Shown here: in pieces, positions 1 to 10,299 of the stretch
How the letters are laid out: every line of letters begins with the position of its first letter
How positions within the stretch are numbered: the first letter of the stretch is position 1
Assembly (NCBI GenBank): GCA_010093705.1
Contig: MU006090.1
Span: 562,056 to 626,055 of the forward strand
DNA from: Patellaria atrata CBS 101060
Taxonomy: Eukaryota > Ascomycota > Dothideomycetes > Patellariales > Patellariaceae
DNA: 64,000 nt
Direction of reading: 5' to 3'
Made by a program: the position numbers and the translations under genes
Notes under the pieces: generated by a model
Databases searched by the model: none
Told to the model about the DNA's origin: nothing
Seen by the model: the letters and a program-made list of their open reading frames with translations, nothing else

Positions 1-499
1 CTAGATACGGCTCAAATTTATGCTCGGTCAGATACGACCTTAAATTTAGGTAGCCTCTTATAAGAAGTATACCTAACTTTGCACGCCCTTCATAATAAAA
101 GGTTTGACTGCTCTTTAGGTAAGTCTCCTTCCCTTTTTTAGGGGGGTATCAGAGTAGTAAAGAGGGGGTGTCAAAATAAGAGTCCCCCATATATAGTGCC
201 TTGTCCAGACGGCTTTTTCTGTGGTGCAGTCATGTATGTATGACTTTACGCTATGACTACAAACACCTTTACGGCATAAAGAGCTAGTTACAATGTTACT
301 CGCCCCTATTGCGTTCTTTGTGTTAAAACATGTTGATATGGACTATATACTCGTCACAACGTTTATAGTCATTTATTGTACACAAAGTCTATGTTCGTCC
401 ATCTCCACACAATGCTCATATGTCCCTATATTCACACAACTCCTTTAATATTTCGCACAACTATCTAAATTGGACACATCGCATCACTCTCACGATCAG

Positions 500-507
500 T
501 ATAAATA
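500..507 (+). promoter_or_regulatory. TATA-like box upstream of the J-domain gene
   Basis: A TATAAATA sequence lies about 160 bases before the preferred start codon at 663. It is only 28 bases before an upstream in-frame ATG at 528, so transcription would begin at or after that ATG. This favours 663 as the true start. Bases 1-499 upstream show no gene. Confidence 0.4.
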
Positions 508-662
508 CCGTCTGATTAATTTACAAGATGTCACAGGCAAAGCAAATGGTATACGAAGTATACCACAACACTACATCCATTACCCACATTCACATCCACA
601 TCCCCATCTATAAAATCCCCTTCCATTTTTCTCCCACACAACCAACACCAAACTCCACAACA

Positions 663-1640
663 ATGCTCACCCAAGAACAAATATCCACAGCATTAGCCCC
701 ATTTTACACAATCCTCGAGCTCCCCGATGTCCCACTGACATCCCTCTCAGAAGCCACCATCCGCACCGCCTTCAAGAAGGCCTCTCTCCTCTACCACCCC
801 GACAAGAACACCGCCCCTGACGCAACAGCAATGTTCAGAAAGGTAGTCAAAGCACGGGAGATCTTGACCTCCGAGTCAAAACGAGAACAGTACCTCCGCG
901 ACTGGGAACAAACCGTGCGTCGAGAGCGTCGAACAGTAACCTCATCCCCAACCACGGCATCGACAGCACCCTTCCGCACCCCCAGCAACCCGTTCAGCTC
1001 CCGTACCTACACCTATTACATGCCCAGGACCAGCAACCCATCACCACCCCGTACCTCCGCTTTCGCAGGCTATCCAGATGGCACGACGTACAACTGGGGC
1101 GCCTACCGCGAAGAGGCCGCTGAGCGCGAATTCAACAGAGAGGCTAGGGAGTCCCCGCATTATCCGTCTGATTTTCCGTATTTGCCTGGGAGGAGGTCCG
1201 GGGCCGACGGCCCGCTTTATCGGACGCAGACGAGGACTCCGAGTTGGGTGCCGCCGGAGAGTTATACGAGGAGGAGGGAGAGGACGCCGCTGGGTGAGGG
1301 GTTGGCGGGGAGGGGAACAGGAGAGGACATGGGGTGGAGTTCGCCTAGGTATACGCTTAGGGAGGTTAGGATGTCGATAAGGGAGATGGAGATGAGCGAG
1401 ATGGAGAGGGTTAGGAGGCTTAGGACTGAGACTGGAACGAGGGCTGGAATGAGGGGGAGCTTTAGGACCGAGACTAGGGCACCTAGAACTGCGCGACGGG
1501 AGTCGGAGAGGGGATTTAGGACTGAGACTCGGGAGCCGAGGACTGAGACGAGAGAACCCTGGGGAGAGGAATGGGTATTTAGGACTGAGACCCGCGAGCC
1601 GAGAGAGAGTGATGATGATGAGAGTGTGAAGTTCATATAG
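663..1640 (+). CDS. J-domain (DnaJ-like) protein with C-terminal RTETREP repeats
   Basis: Single-exon gene of 325 codons. The N-terminal ~75 residues form a J domain: helix I starts around FYTILELP, and the HPD tripeptide that stimulates Hsp70 ATPase is present in YHPDKN, followed by FRKVVKAREILTSESKREQYL as helices III-IV. The rest is low-complexity and rich in Arg, Ser, Pro and Thr, with no Gly/Phe region or zinc fingers. It is therefore a class C J-protein. The C-terminus repeats RTET followed by Arg/Pro/Glu about five times. An in-frame ATG at 528 would add 45 residues, but a TATA-like box at 500 sits just before it, so I chose 663. The Hsp70 co-chaperone role is from family knowledge; the specific client and location are unknown. 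Confidence 0.8.
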   Translation: MLTQEQISTALAPFYTILELPDVPLTSLSEATIRTAFKKASLLYHPDKNTAPDATAMFRKVVKAREILTSESKREQYLRDWEQTVRRERRTVTSSPTTASTAPFRTPSNPFSSRTYTYYMPRTSNPSPPRTSAFAGYPDGTTYNWGAYREEAAEREFNREARESPHYPSDFPYLPGRRSGADGPLYRTQTRTPSWVPPESYTRRRERTPLGEGLAGRGTGEDMGWSSPRYTLREVRMSIREMEMSEMERVRRLRTETGTRAGMRGSFRTETRAPRTARRESERGFRTETREPRTETREPWGEEWVFRTETREPRESDDDESVKFI

Positions 1641-2500
1641 CTTCTAGGGTTGTGGTCTTGAAGGGGTGTGGGTGTGGAGAGATATGTCTTGAGTAGGTCT
1701 TGAGATTGGTCTTGAGGTAGTCGAGAAGTAAATCTATAGGTAAATGGTGGCATTCTCCTGCAATACACAGTTCCAATATAAGTATATGCGATAAATATCA
1801 TTTCTCCAAATTCCTTGACATTATCAGTTCTACGCCAGAAGTTTTGCTAGTGAACTAATTAAAAATGTATGAAAGATGCTTTGCTCGTTCTCTTTTTGTT
1901 CGTCTTCCTTCCTTCCATTTCCCTTCCATGCACTTTCCGTATATTTCCCCTACCCCTTTCCACTTCAACACGCCTTATCGTACAAACTCCTACCGAGTAC
2001 CAAGAGAACTACCCTCTCTCCAGTGTTGATACTCGATCGTCCATACACTCTCTACATACATACAGCCAATTCTTCCATCTTAGACAGCTTCCGTATCTTA
2101 ATCGCATGGTTCGGTGAAAGATAAGGGTTCACGCCTGTATTACTAACTGGTGGGTCCGCATATTGCACTATTCTATAATGCAGATGGGGACGGTGGCGAA
2201 GAAGGGGTTCAGGAGAAGGTGTACTATAGTTCTAAGCAACAATGGAGTTGGAAGTTGCAAGTGTGTTTGATTGGTTAGTTTGATTTGCATTCAAGTGTAT
2301 TTTTTTTTATGGGCTGTTGGAGTGTTGGTTACATGATGTAGGAACCGTATACATGTATCAGTCCCGTTCCGAGTGTTCCTTTGTTACTTGTTCGCAGTCT
2401 GGGAGAAGTGTATGCTGGTGGCGATGATGTTGTCTTATCATCCTGGGATTTATGGCAGAGTCCGAACAGTTTAGATAGCGTATTTTACGATTTGTCGAAC

Positions 2501-2539
2501 GAGCGAGTGAGAGTGAGAGTGAGAGTGAGAGAGTGAGTG
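2501..2539. repeat. GAGAGT-type microsatellite
   Basis: About six imperfect units of GAGAGT or GTGAGA lie in tandem in otherwise non-coding sequence. The minus strand encodes a Leu-Ser run, which explains a spurious ORF there. Confidence 0.7.
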
Positions 2540-3754
2540 TTTCATTTTTGCACTTGGATGCTAGATGCTGTTCTTTTCCCGCCGTGGAATTACTCGGCGA
2601 TCTCGTGGTTTGTTGATTCGGTTTACGGGGGCGTAGGAGAGAGAGGTGCAATTGATTGCTTGCGCAGGAAGTGGGAAGACTAGGACTGTCGTATGCCGCA
2701 ACTCCACCGCTGAGGAAGATACGGGCGTGTATTAGAACTGAAACGGAGGAAGTGGAATCTTCCACTCCTGAGAGCATCAAGCGTCAACCTATTTCTTCTT
2801 ACCTGTATTGTTTCCTGCACAGTACAGTACTCGCTATTGTTCTAGCTAGTCAATTGATAGGGTATTGAGTATTTGCTCATATTAGTAATCCGTGGACTTT
2901 CGAGGGAACCGTTTACTTACGTATGGACTGGAAGATTTGAGACTGATTCTAAGTGTTTTTCTAATGACGAATGATCTGGACTGTAGTGGACCAGACAACC
3001 CGTATTCGACGACAAATGTAGAACTACTGACCTAGGATGAAATCACAAGTAGCGACACGATCACTCAAACTCCGAATTCAGCTGCTTGTGTCATGAATTC
3101 ATTTCATAGGGTGGTATAGCTGATGCGGTACTGGACAGTACAACGGAGGGAATACATTCAAAGTAAACGTACAGAAGCGATGTGATGCCACACGAACACG
3201 AAAGAGAACATCCCATTGCGCCTTTGCACCATCAGTCCATCTCCCGACTGCAACGTCCTCCCATACTCTTCCCGCTATCCCCGTACGCCGGAATCCTCCT
3301 TTCCTGTTCCATGGACTCCTCAGAGTCAGACACCCGGATCTTGTACTCCCTGCGACCGAAATTAGTGTCGAATCCCGCTCAAAGTCCCATGGCCTCCTGG
3401 TCTAAGGAACGGATTCCTTGTCCAGCCACGATCAGAAACCCAGCTTGAATTGAAAAGAATGGCTGTACTAGGAAATCCAGGGTACTCATCAACCATGCGG
3501 CACTGTACCGATCGGATAGCAGCAGAAGAGTTGGAAACAGCAAAGGATACAAATATGGATACAGGAAGAATAGAAGAATACATGGATACAGGGAAGAATG
3601 TAAGGAGGATTACAAAGACGGTGAAAAGGTTCGCGGACTCTACCGCGATCATACTATTCCATACGGAATTGGTATGTCTCTGCGCCGAGCGATTTCTCGA
3701 CGCTGTATGACCCGCTTCTTGTTCCACGAGTCGGATATCCATCGTCGTTGAAAG

Positions 3755-4178
3755 GAACTTCTCCACGGTCGAAAGCTTTATTAAAGAATTAATAAATGTC
3801 GGTCCCCGGATCCAGCTACTCTTCCTGTTGCCAACTGACTTCTTTTCTAGAATATGCGTCCCTAGTCCATCTTGGCTCAAAATGAATGGCTGTGGTTAAG
3901 GGAATGTTGAATGTTTCGTCAATGAAGGTGATCTTTTTGGCTGGTTTAGGTCCAGTAAGAAAGTGTCGTGGATTTCTCCACGTTTAATGGCTCGATTGAA
4001 GAATTAATATATGCCAATCGCCGGGTCGGTCCACTCCTCTGGTCGCTATGTGACATCTTTTCTCGAGTCGGCATCTCTAATCCAACGTGGTTGAAAATAG
4101 ACGGCAGTCGTTCATGTGATCCCGTGTATCCTGTTAGTGAAAGTAACCCTTTTTTCTAGTTTAGTCCGGTTCGTAAAA
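3755..4178. repeat. Diverged tandem duplication, unit about 210 bp
   Basis: Two adjacent units, about 3755-3965 and 3972-4178, align along their whole length. Shared landmarks are TTCTCCACG at the start, AAGAATTAATA about 35 bases in, TCTTTTCT near base 95, a TGG(C/T)T(C/G)AAAAT box, and a TTTAGTCC/TTTAGGTCC box near the end. They differ at many positions, so the duplication is old. Neither unit keeps a shared reading frame, so I treat them as non-coding. Confidence 0.65.
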
Positions 4179-6281
4179 TACTTTTGGTAGGGAGTAACCT
4201 CTGGTTAGGGACGAATTTCCCTGATGGAAAACGTATCGGCGGTGGGATTACTGGCGGAAATCCAAGACGCTCGTCCAACTATTTGACACTCTGTACCGGA
4301 CTGAGGTCAGGGCGGAAAGCGCTGTTGAGACCTGAGGGTAACGTTGGTAGGGGTTCACAGTATTTGCAGTGGGAAATGCAAGGCCGAAGGAAGAACCGTG
4401 AAGGAGTATGACACAAGAAGAAGCTCAAGATGGTATCACCGGGGTGGAATGGACCCACAGCGTCTCGCTCGTGGGTTATTGATCAGTGTCTAAAATCCTC
4501 ATCCATGACGACCTAGGAACTGACCATGCTCGTTGGTGGCGGGACTGGACTGAACTGACATGGATGGTACTTAGAATTTTCGAGGAAGCCATTTGGAAGG
4601 CCAATCAGTAGAGTATTCTAAGCGGTACACTTATTCAGTAAATAGATAGAGGGATTAATCTAGGGTAGTAAAGGTGATCTGTAAGACCTGTCAGCAATAT
4701 GTACTGAAGATACCAGGTGGCCAACGGAACAAATGGGAAAGAGAGCGCAACCGTCAGTGACAGGAGAAGAAAGTGATGCGAAGATAGCATCAAGAAAGTT
4801 CAACTACTAACCGATATGTAAGAATGTCGTTACTGATCTCGTACTTTTAGAAGAGTAATGGAAACGATTTCTATAAAATCGACGAGTTTCTCGGCAGCTT
4901 CGGTTGATAGCAGTTCGTGGATGGGGAAGAAAGACATATATAGTACAGACTCGGACCAAACTGAGTTGAATGGTCTATAGCCCTAGGGAATGCGAAAGAA
5001 ATTTGGAGACTTCAGTTGTATGGATCTACCGCGAGTGGAAAAAATAATAAATTTGAAAGTTGAAGATGAAGTTGAAGATGTGAGGTACAGATGTTGGGAG
5101 GAAGGGTATAAATGAAAAGTTTTGGTGTCAACAATACTATACACGCACTAATTTATGGCTTCCGATAGTACTAAGGATAATAATTGCATTACTTGACTAG
5201 CTAGGGAAGATCATTCTTTGATTATTGGCCTAACTCACTACATATGCCTTACCTACCTCGATAGCACTCTTCGCCTGCTATTCTTGTACGTTTGCTATCT
5301 GTATACCAAGGGTGTGTCCGGTTCTCTTGCGCGTGCAATGAGTGGTTCTTGCATAAAACTTGTAAGCGACTCCTTTTGTTAATATCTGCTTTCGAACGTA
5401 GGAGGTGGAACCGTAGAGAGAGTGATAGAGAGTGAGAGGGGGAATCGACGTTCTGATAGGGGAATCATGACATCCGGAGGAGTTGGGAGAGAGAGAGGAC
5501 TAGAGAACTGCTTCTACTTTGAGATACTCGCTACTAACGTCATATAAGTTTAATTATCTCTAGGGAAAAGACAATGTAGGGGACTTACTTTACTCCAAAG
5601 GTTGTTGAGAATCGATGTGTATAATTCTGAGTGTGCAAACAGGTCAAAATACTTCTAACTACAGTAAAACAGAACTGTGCGGATATGCCAAGCCTAAGAA
5701 CACATTGTCTTCCTCCTACGTCTTATCCACTTGCTCTAAAGATTTTGCCAGGCGAGCAGTAGGCCGTCGGTATTTCCTGGTTGAGGAAAGGCTTGTACAG
5801 AGGGAGTCTACCCTCACTTTAATATCCTCAGTGGCATATACTGACCTTTGACAGCCATACCTATCCTTATCCCTCTCAGTTTCTATACATTATCTCGCTG
5901 TATCAAATGGGGACTTTCTTTGATACTCTTTCATAGTTGAATCCCCTCCCATGATATGACGCTGAACGAGTGGACTCGAGAAACCAGTTGCAACCTCTCT
6001 GTTGAACTCACAACCCTAGTGGATTATTCGTTATTGAGACCCCACTCCCAACTAACGGGGAGGGCTGGCAAGCGTACGGTGGTAGAGAAGTACTAAGAAA
6101 GTTATGATCTTTTGGGGCGAAATAATGTTCTCCCTTGACAAGCTAAACACAATGCCTAATTCAAGTTACTACTCAGTATCCTTTTGAAGGTTCTCTGGCC
6201 ATAGTACTAAATTAGGCACAATGCATTTACACCAAAATCACTTTCGATTATAGTACAGTACAATTCTATTCCAAACCACTA

Positions 6282-6879
6282 CTAAGGGGCATATTCTAAT
6301 TTCACAGCGTCCCCAGGGGGTTGGTAGTCCCAGCCATCAACCAATCTCATATCCGCTTTCCTAACTTCTGTCCATTCGAGCAAAGCTTCATAGTCATGAC
6401 ACACGCGTTTTGTATCAAAGAACGGGTACGGTCCGCTGACTTTTTCAATCCAACGGAAAGTCACCAATTGCGAATCCGCTGTACACATCAACCGATTACG
6501 TATGACATCTACACAGTTCTCAAAGTGTGCTTCTTCAATTACTGGAAAATCTTGCAGTTTCTGATCGTGGATTGGGAAAAGTTCTGGATGCGTGCGGTAG
6601 TGATGATCCTCTCACAGAGCTTCAAGGCAATGAAGTTGATGCATACTTTCCCAGAAAGCTATGTAACCCTAATCGAAGTTCAGCTATATTCATGCGCATC
6701 ATAAGATCAGGGCCTTACGCCGCCCGCTTTAGTAGGCCATTTTGCTGAATCAGTTAACATGCCCAACTGTTGCATCTCCTCCGCTGTCATGTTGCGACCT
6801 AGTACTACTAGCTGGAACGCTTACAGGTCGGGTGTGCCTCCAGGGAAAAGAAAAGCATGTAGATCATGCAACTCCTCCA
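6282..6879 (-). pseudogene. UstYa/DUF3328-family oxidase, broken
   Basis: Two exons fit the UstYa (DUF3328) family, whose members modify fungal ribosomal peptides such as ustiloxins. The upstream exon, 6719-6879, follows a good CTAAC branch site and acceptor and carries NMTAEEMQQLG. A 50-nt intron (6669-6718, GTAAGG...TTAG) joins in phase to 6282-6668. That exon carries the first signature HQLHC, a second signature that reads HFENC instead of HxxHC, then LMCTAD, a conserved Trp, and a C-terminal VCHDYEALLEW. There are two in-frame stops: TAA at 6821-6823 and TGA at 6612-6614. The TGA replaces the Arg that usually follows HCLxxL. No N-terminal membrane-anchor exon is visible upstream. It lies divergent to the Kex2-repeat gene at 7284. 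Family assignment is firm from the motifs; loss of function is inferred. Confidence 0.75.
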
Positions 6880-7192
6880 CTACAATTGTTAGAACCAGAG
6901 TCCAGCATGAGCCATTTCATAACATGCACGATAATTGCTTCTCCAATCACATAGTGAGGACTACCCGTGCACCTAATGTTTGATCGAGCTCCCTGTTTGG
7001 GAGCATTGTTCACTTTTTCGATTCTCCCTTTGCACGAAGGAACGTGTGTGTACCGCGTCATTCCTGTAGAATGCACCACACAGTCAATAAATCCTGCATA
7101 ATGGGAATGAAGAGAGTGATTACCCCGGGACTTGGGATGCCTTATCTGTGGTATAGAGTCCCTGGGGAAGCGGGGGAGATTGCTGAGCATAA

Positions 7193-7198
7193 TATAAA
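7193..7198 (+). promoter_or_regulatory. TATA box of the Kex2-repeat precursor gene
   Basis: TATAAA lies 85-90 bases before the ATG at 7284, in the space between the two divergent genes. Confidence 0.4.
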
Positions 7199-7283
7199 CC
7201 ACTTGTTGGAATCCTTCAAATCATTCAATATCAAGACACAAATATCCAACTTCAAGAAATTGCAAACAAAAAGCTGCTCCAAA

Positions 7284-7805
7284 ATGCATATTTCTACCTC
7301 AATCGCAGTAGTAATTCTCAGCGCGACAATTGTGTTGGCTGCTCCAACCACTTTTGGTAAGATCCCTGTTTTCCATAATAACAGAATCGCACGAATTCCA
7401 TAATCAACAATCGCAGACTATAGCAGTGCGGCTGAAAAGAGAGATTTACGGCTTGAATTTCATGATGTTGGGTACTCCAGGCTGTACAAAGAGGTCTCTG
7501 ATAAGGAAGTAAAGAAAAGAGAGCCTCAAGTATAATTTGACGACGTCGGATACTCAGGACTATGAAAAGATACCGAAAACACCAAAATGGAACCGCAGGT
7601 CGAGTTCAATGACATTGGATATGCACACTTGTACAAGGACACTAAGAAGGAGAAAAGGCCCCCTCAATTGGAATTTCATGACGCAGGTTACTCCAGGCTC
7701 TACAATGAGGCCTCCGACGAGAAGATCGTGAAGAGGGAGCCGGAGCCTCAATTGGAATTTAACGACGTGGAATATTCTAGACTGTATGTACAAGGAGACT
7801 ACTGA
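7284..7805 (+). pseudogene. Secreted Kex2-processed repeat precursor (dikaritin/KEP type), disrupted
   Basis: Exon 1 (7284-7356) encodes a signal peptide ending near VLAAP. A GTAAGA...GCAG intron (7357-7416) leads into exon 2. Exon 2 and its in-frame continuation to 7805 encode repeats with the core (L/V)EF(H/N)D(V/I/A)xYxxLY. Dibasic Lys-Arg sites separate them, as in Kex2-processed repeat proteins and UstA-like RiPP precursors. Five repeat units are recognisable. The second contains TAA (7531-7533) and TGA (7564-7566), so the plain reading stops after 63 residues. A possible 69-nt intron, 7530-7598 (GTATAA...CGCAG, phase 0), would remove exactly this unit and give 130 codons. The UstYa relic next door supports a RiPP role; the mature peptide is unknown. 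Pseudogene versus spliced gene cannot be settled from sequence. Confidence 0.7.
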
Positions 7806-8357
7806 GACGGATAAGGAAGCGTGAAGTTGCAGTCAATAAACAGTACTAGTTGAGCACTGAAAAGAGGCCATAGAGAACTAGGGATCAATGAACATATCAC
7901 TAATCTACTAGCTGGAATTATCACCCTTTCCCCTTGTCCGGGTATTCCTCTCCTACTGTGCAGTACCTCATCAAGCTATCTCTAGTATTACTGTACGGTA
8001 GAAACGAAATATAGGGGGAAACCCAATAGACATTTATTTACGCATGCTCCCCTAACGCGCCCTAAATATTACATAAAGGTAATGAGAACGTATAAAGGAT
8101 TTCAAAGTGTACGCGAGACTTGGCGGTACCGATACTGGATATATCTTAGTTCTTCGAGTAGAACAGCATGCTAGCAGTAGATTAGAAGACAGTGACTGAG
8201 AAATACTAACTATTCAAGGGGAGGATATCCTTGAATGAATCAAGAAGACTTAGAGGTGCGCTTTTCAATGGCAAGTTATCAACAATCATGTAGTGTGCTG
8301 TGGCAATATGAAGTATTGAAATATATACAAGAACATCCTCACAGTCCACTTTTGCGA
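7806..8357. other. Intergenic, nothing recognised
   Basis: Space between the Kex2-repeat gene and the 3' end of the AA9 gene. I see no ORF, repeat or RNA gene. Confidence 0.5.
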
Positions 8358-9093
8358 TCATCTACCAGTCCAGAGAGGTGGTCCGGGATATGTGTACGGA
8401 CCCTTTGCACTATAAATATTCAAACTCAACCCAGGGTCACTCATCGAATATGCGCCTGGGAAGGAAACAAGGTTCGTCGGTCTCCCTGATCCACCACCGG
8501 TCACGCTCACCTGCGCGCATGCCAGATAAAATTGTGGTTTGCCCGCAATATGCAACCCTATATGCTCTCCACGGATCAAGTACTGTCCACTGGGTAGAGC
8601 CGCCGGAATAGTGGTAAAAAATTCAGACATGTTTGTCTCGAATTGCGGATAATCCGTACCAATGCTTCCGGATTGCGAAATTTTGAACCAGACTGCACCA
8701 GATCCATCCCAGGTCGTCACATCCTGGCCTGCGGGGACTTTCGCCATGTAGAAAAGAATGGGACCTGGATGGCCCATGCTATTGTTGGATTTGAATCCGA
8801 ACTTTGAACCTGCCGCCACTGTGAGGACCTTGGCAGAATCTCGCGTAGCAGCTTCGTAACAGCGAATCTGGGGATCTGAGACATTTTCCACCGGGGCGGA
8901 GGACCAGTGATTTGTCGTCATTCGTACGAATTCCCATTCCGTAGAGGTAACGCCATTAGAAATCGTCTTGCCGAAGCTATCTAAACACAAGAGGTTAGAC
9001 TCGAAATATGAATGACAGATGTCGGTCGGGAGAATTACAGTGGGCGAAAACGCCTGATGAGGAGGCAAGTGTAAAGAGAGCTGATGTCTTCAT
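8358..9093 (-). CDS. AA9 lytic polysaccharide monooxygenase
   Basis: Two exons, 9093-9039 and 8980-8358, with a 58-nt intron, give 225 residues. Exon 1 is a signal peptide ending VFA. The next codon is His, so the mature protein starts with the His that forms half of the AA9 copper histidine brace. The intron falls inside the following Tyr codon, and splicing yields HYSFGKTISNG then TEWEFVR. The second copper His lies in GHPGPILFYMAK and the axial Tyr in QFYLACAQV. The end, YPGPPLW, is typical of the family, and no CBM1 follows. AA9 enzymes cleave cellulose or other beta-glucans oxidatively outside the cell. It is intact, although both flanking genes are broken. The exact substrate cannot be read from sequence. 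Confidence 0.92.
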
Positions 9094-10299
9094 ATTCGCA
9101 CCTTTCGTATTCTTTTCTAGAGTTTTCTAAAAGGGAAAGTCGTTGAAAGCATTAGCAAATAGCGCCTTCTGAGGAACAATCGTACCCAGGACGGGATTTA
9201 TAGCCATGCAACGCTGGTACTACTTTCTGATGTTTTCGGGGAAATCAATTCTTGAAACAACTAGCATCTCATATGATAGCATTGGATGACGACCCATCAC
9301 TTCAGGTTGACAAAGATCGGAGGCCATTTTTCCGGAAATGAAGAGAAAATGCCGCTTGTAGGGTACTACCTCAATCCATCCTACTAGTGGAATAAATAAA
9401 CAGAAATTTGAATTACAGTAGGTAGAGAAAGTAATAAGGTATTGTAGAAGGAAAGTTTATCGAAATTTGTGAGTGTCTCCGGCTACTCGGATTAAGTAGA
9501 AAGCGGCCCGCTACACCCGTAGTTTGAAATAAAAAGAAATCTCAGACTAATGCAGCTTTGCGCCGGTTTGCTCGAATCTTAATCTATACGTCAAAGAGAT
9601 CATCTTTAGCAACGGATGAAATGATCAAATTTAGGAGGAGATACCCAGGACAAAAGTTTACTTCTCCGTATCTGCATCTATTGAAAGGGAATTTATATGG
9701 TCACTTACCTTAGTGTGACACTTTCCTGAATACAACCCCGTATAAGTTCCCTAAGGAACAAACCTCAGAGGCTAACTGTGACCTTGAATCTGAACAGTTG
9801 CTGCTTTGCTTAACCTGGGAAATGTGTGGCCAGGAAAGTGTAAAACCAAATGTCCATATCAACCCCCTGCTCATGGTATTGCAGTGTGTCGTCCTATTGA
9901 CAACTCTAGAGTGGATGTTTCAGTCCTGATTGCCGTATTGAAATTAGCCTCTGCACCGTAAGACGCTAAAGTTCGTTAAGCATACTAGTAAAATCGGGTA
10001 GTCTAGGGAGTAGATAGAAATGTTCTGACAGTAGGAGATATTCAGACGAGTCCTACGGTTTCTTCTTACCCTCTCGCAAACCACTCCTTATCCCTCGCTA
10101 TGAATGCCCTTAAACGATGGAAGTTACTATCCTTCGATTAGCGAAGCCAAAGTCCTTCTTGGGAAATGATAGGAAGACACCAGGTCTGCAGTGGAAGATC
10201 ATCGTTTGTGTCACGTAGTGCTATTTCTACGACATGTTTTGACTCACATAAGTCGTCGTCGCAGTCACCAACAACATGTGAAAGTAGATTCACCATTCT
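9094..10299. other. Intergenic, nothing recognised
   Basis: About 1.2 kb between the AA9 start and the HET pseudogene 3' end. No sustained ORF, repeat or RNA gene was seen. Confidence 0.5.

Larger units (their letters stand above)
1641..6281. other. Gene-poor accessory stretch
   Basis: No open reading frame here shows a recognisable domain, a long run or a convincing exon chain. It contains a GAGAGT microsatellite near 2501-2539 and a diverged tandem duplication at 3755-4178, listed separately. Short ORFs on both strands look random in composition. Confidence 0.5.

Noticed and set aside
528-662. Upstream in-frame ATG extending the J-domain protein by 45 residues
   Set aside because: A TATA-like box lies only 28 bases upstream, the extension is His/Ile/Thr-rich without homology signs, and the J domain follows directly after the ATG at 663.
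1262-1801. 179-residue minus-strand ORF
   Set aside because: It is the complement of the RTETREP repeats in the J-domain gene, giving a VSVLxSR periodic shadow.
7284-7805. Alpha-type mating pheromone precursor
   Set aside because: It has a signal peptide and Kex2 sites, but the repeat core EFHDVGYSRLY has no Trp-Cys...Pro-Gly-Gln-like pheromone pattern, and the neighbour is UstYa-like.
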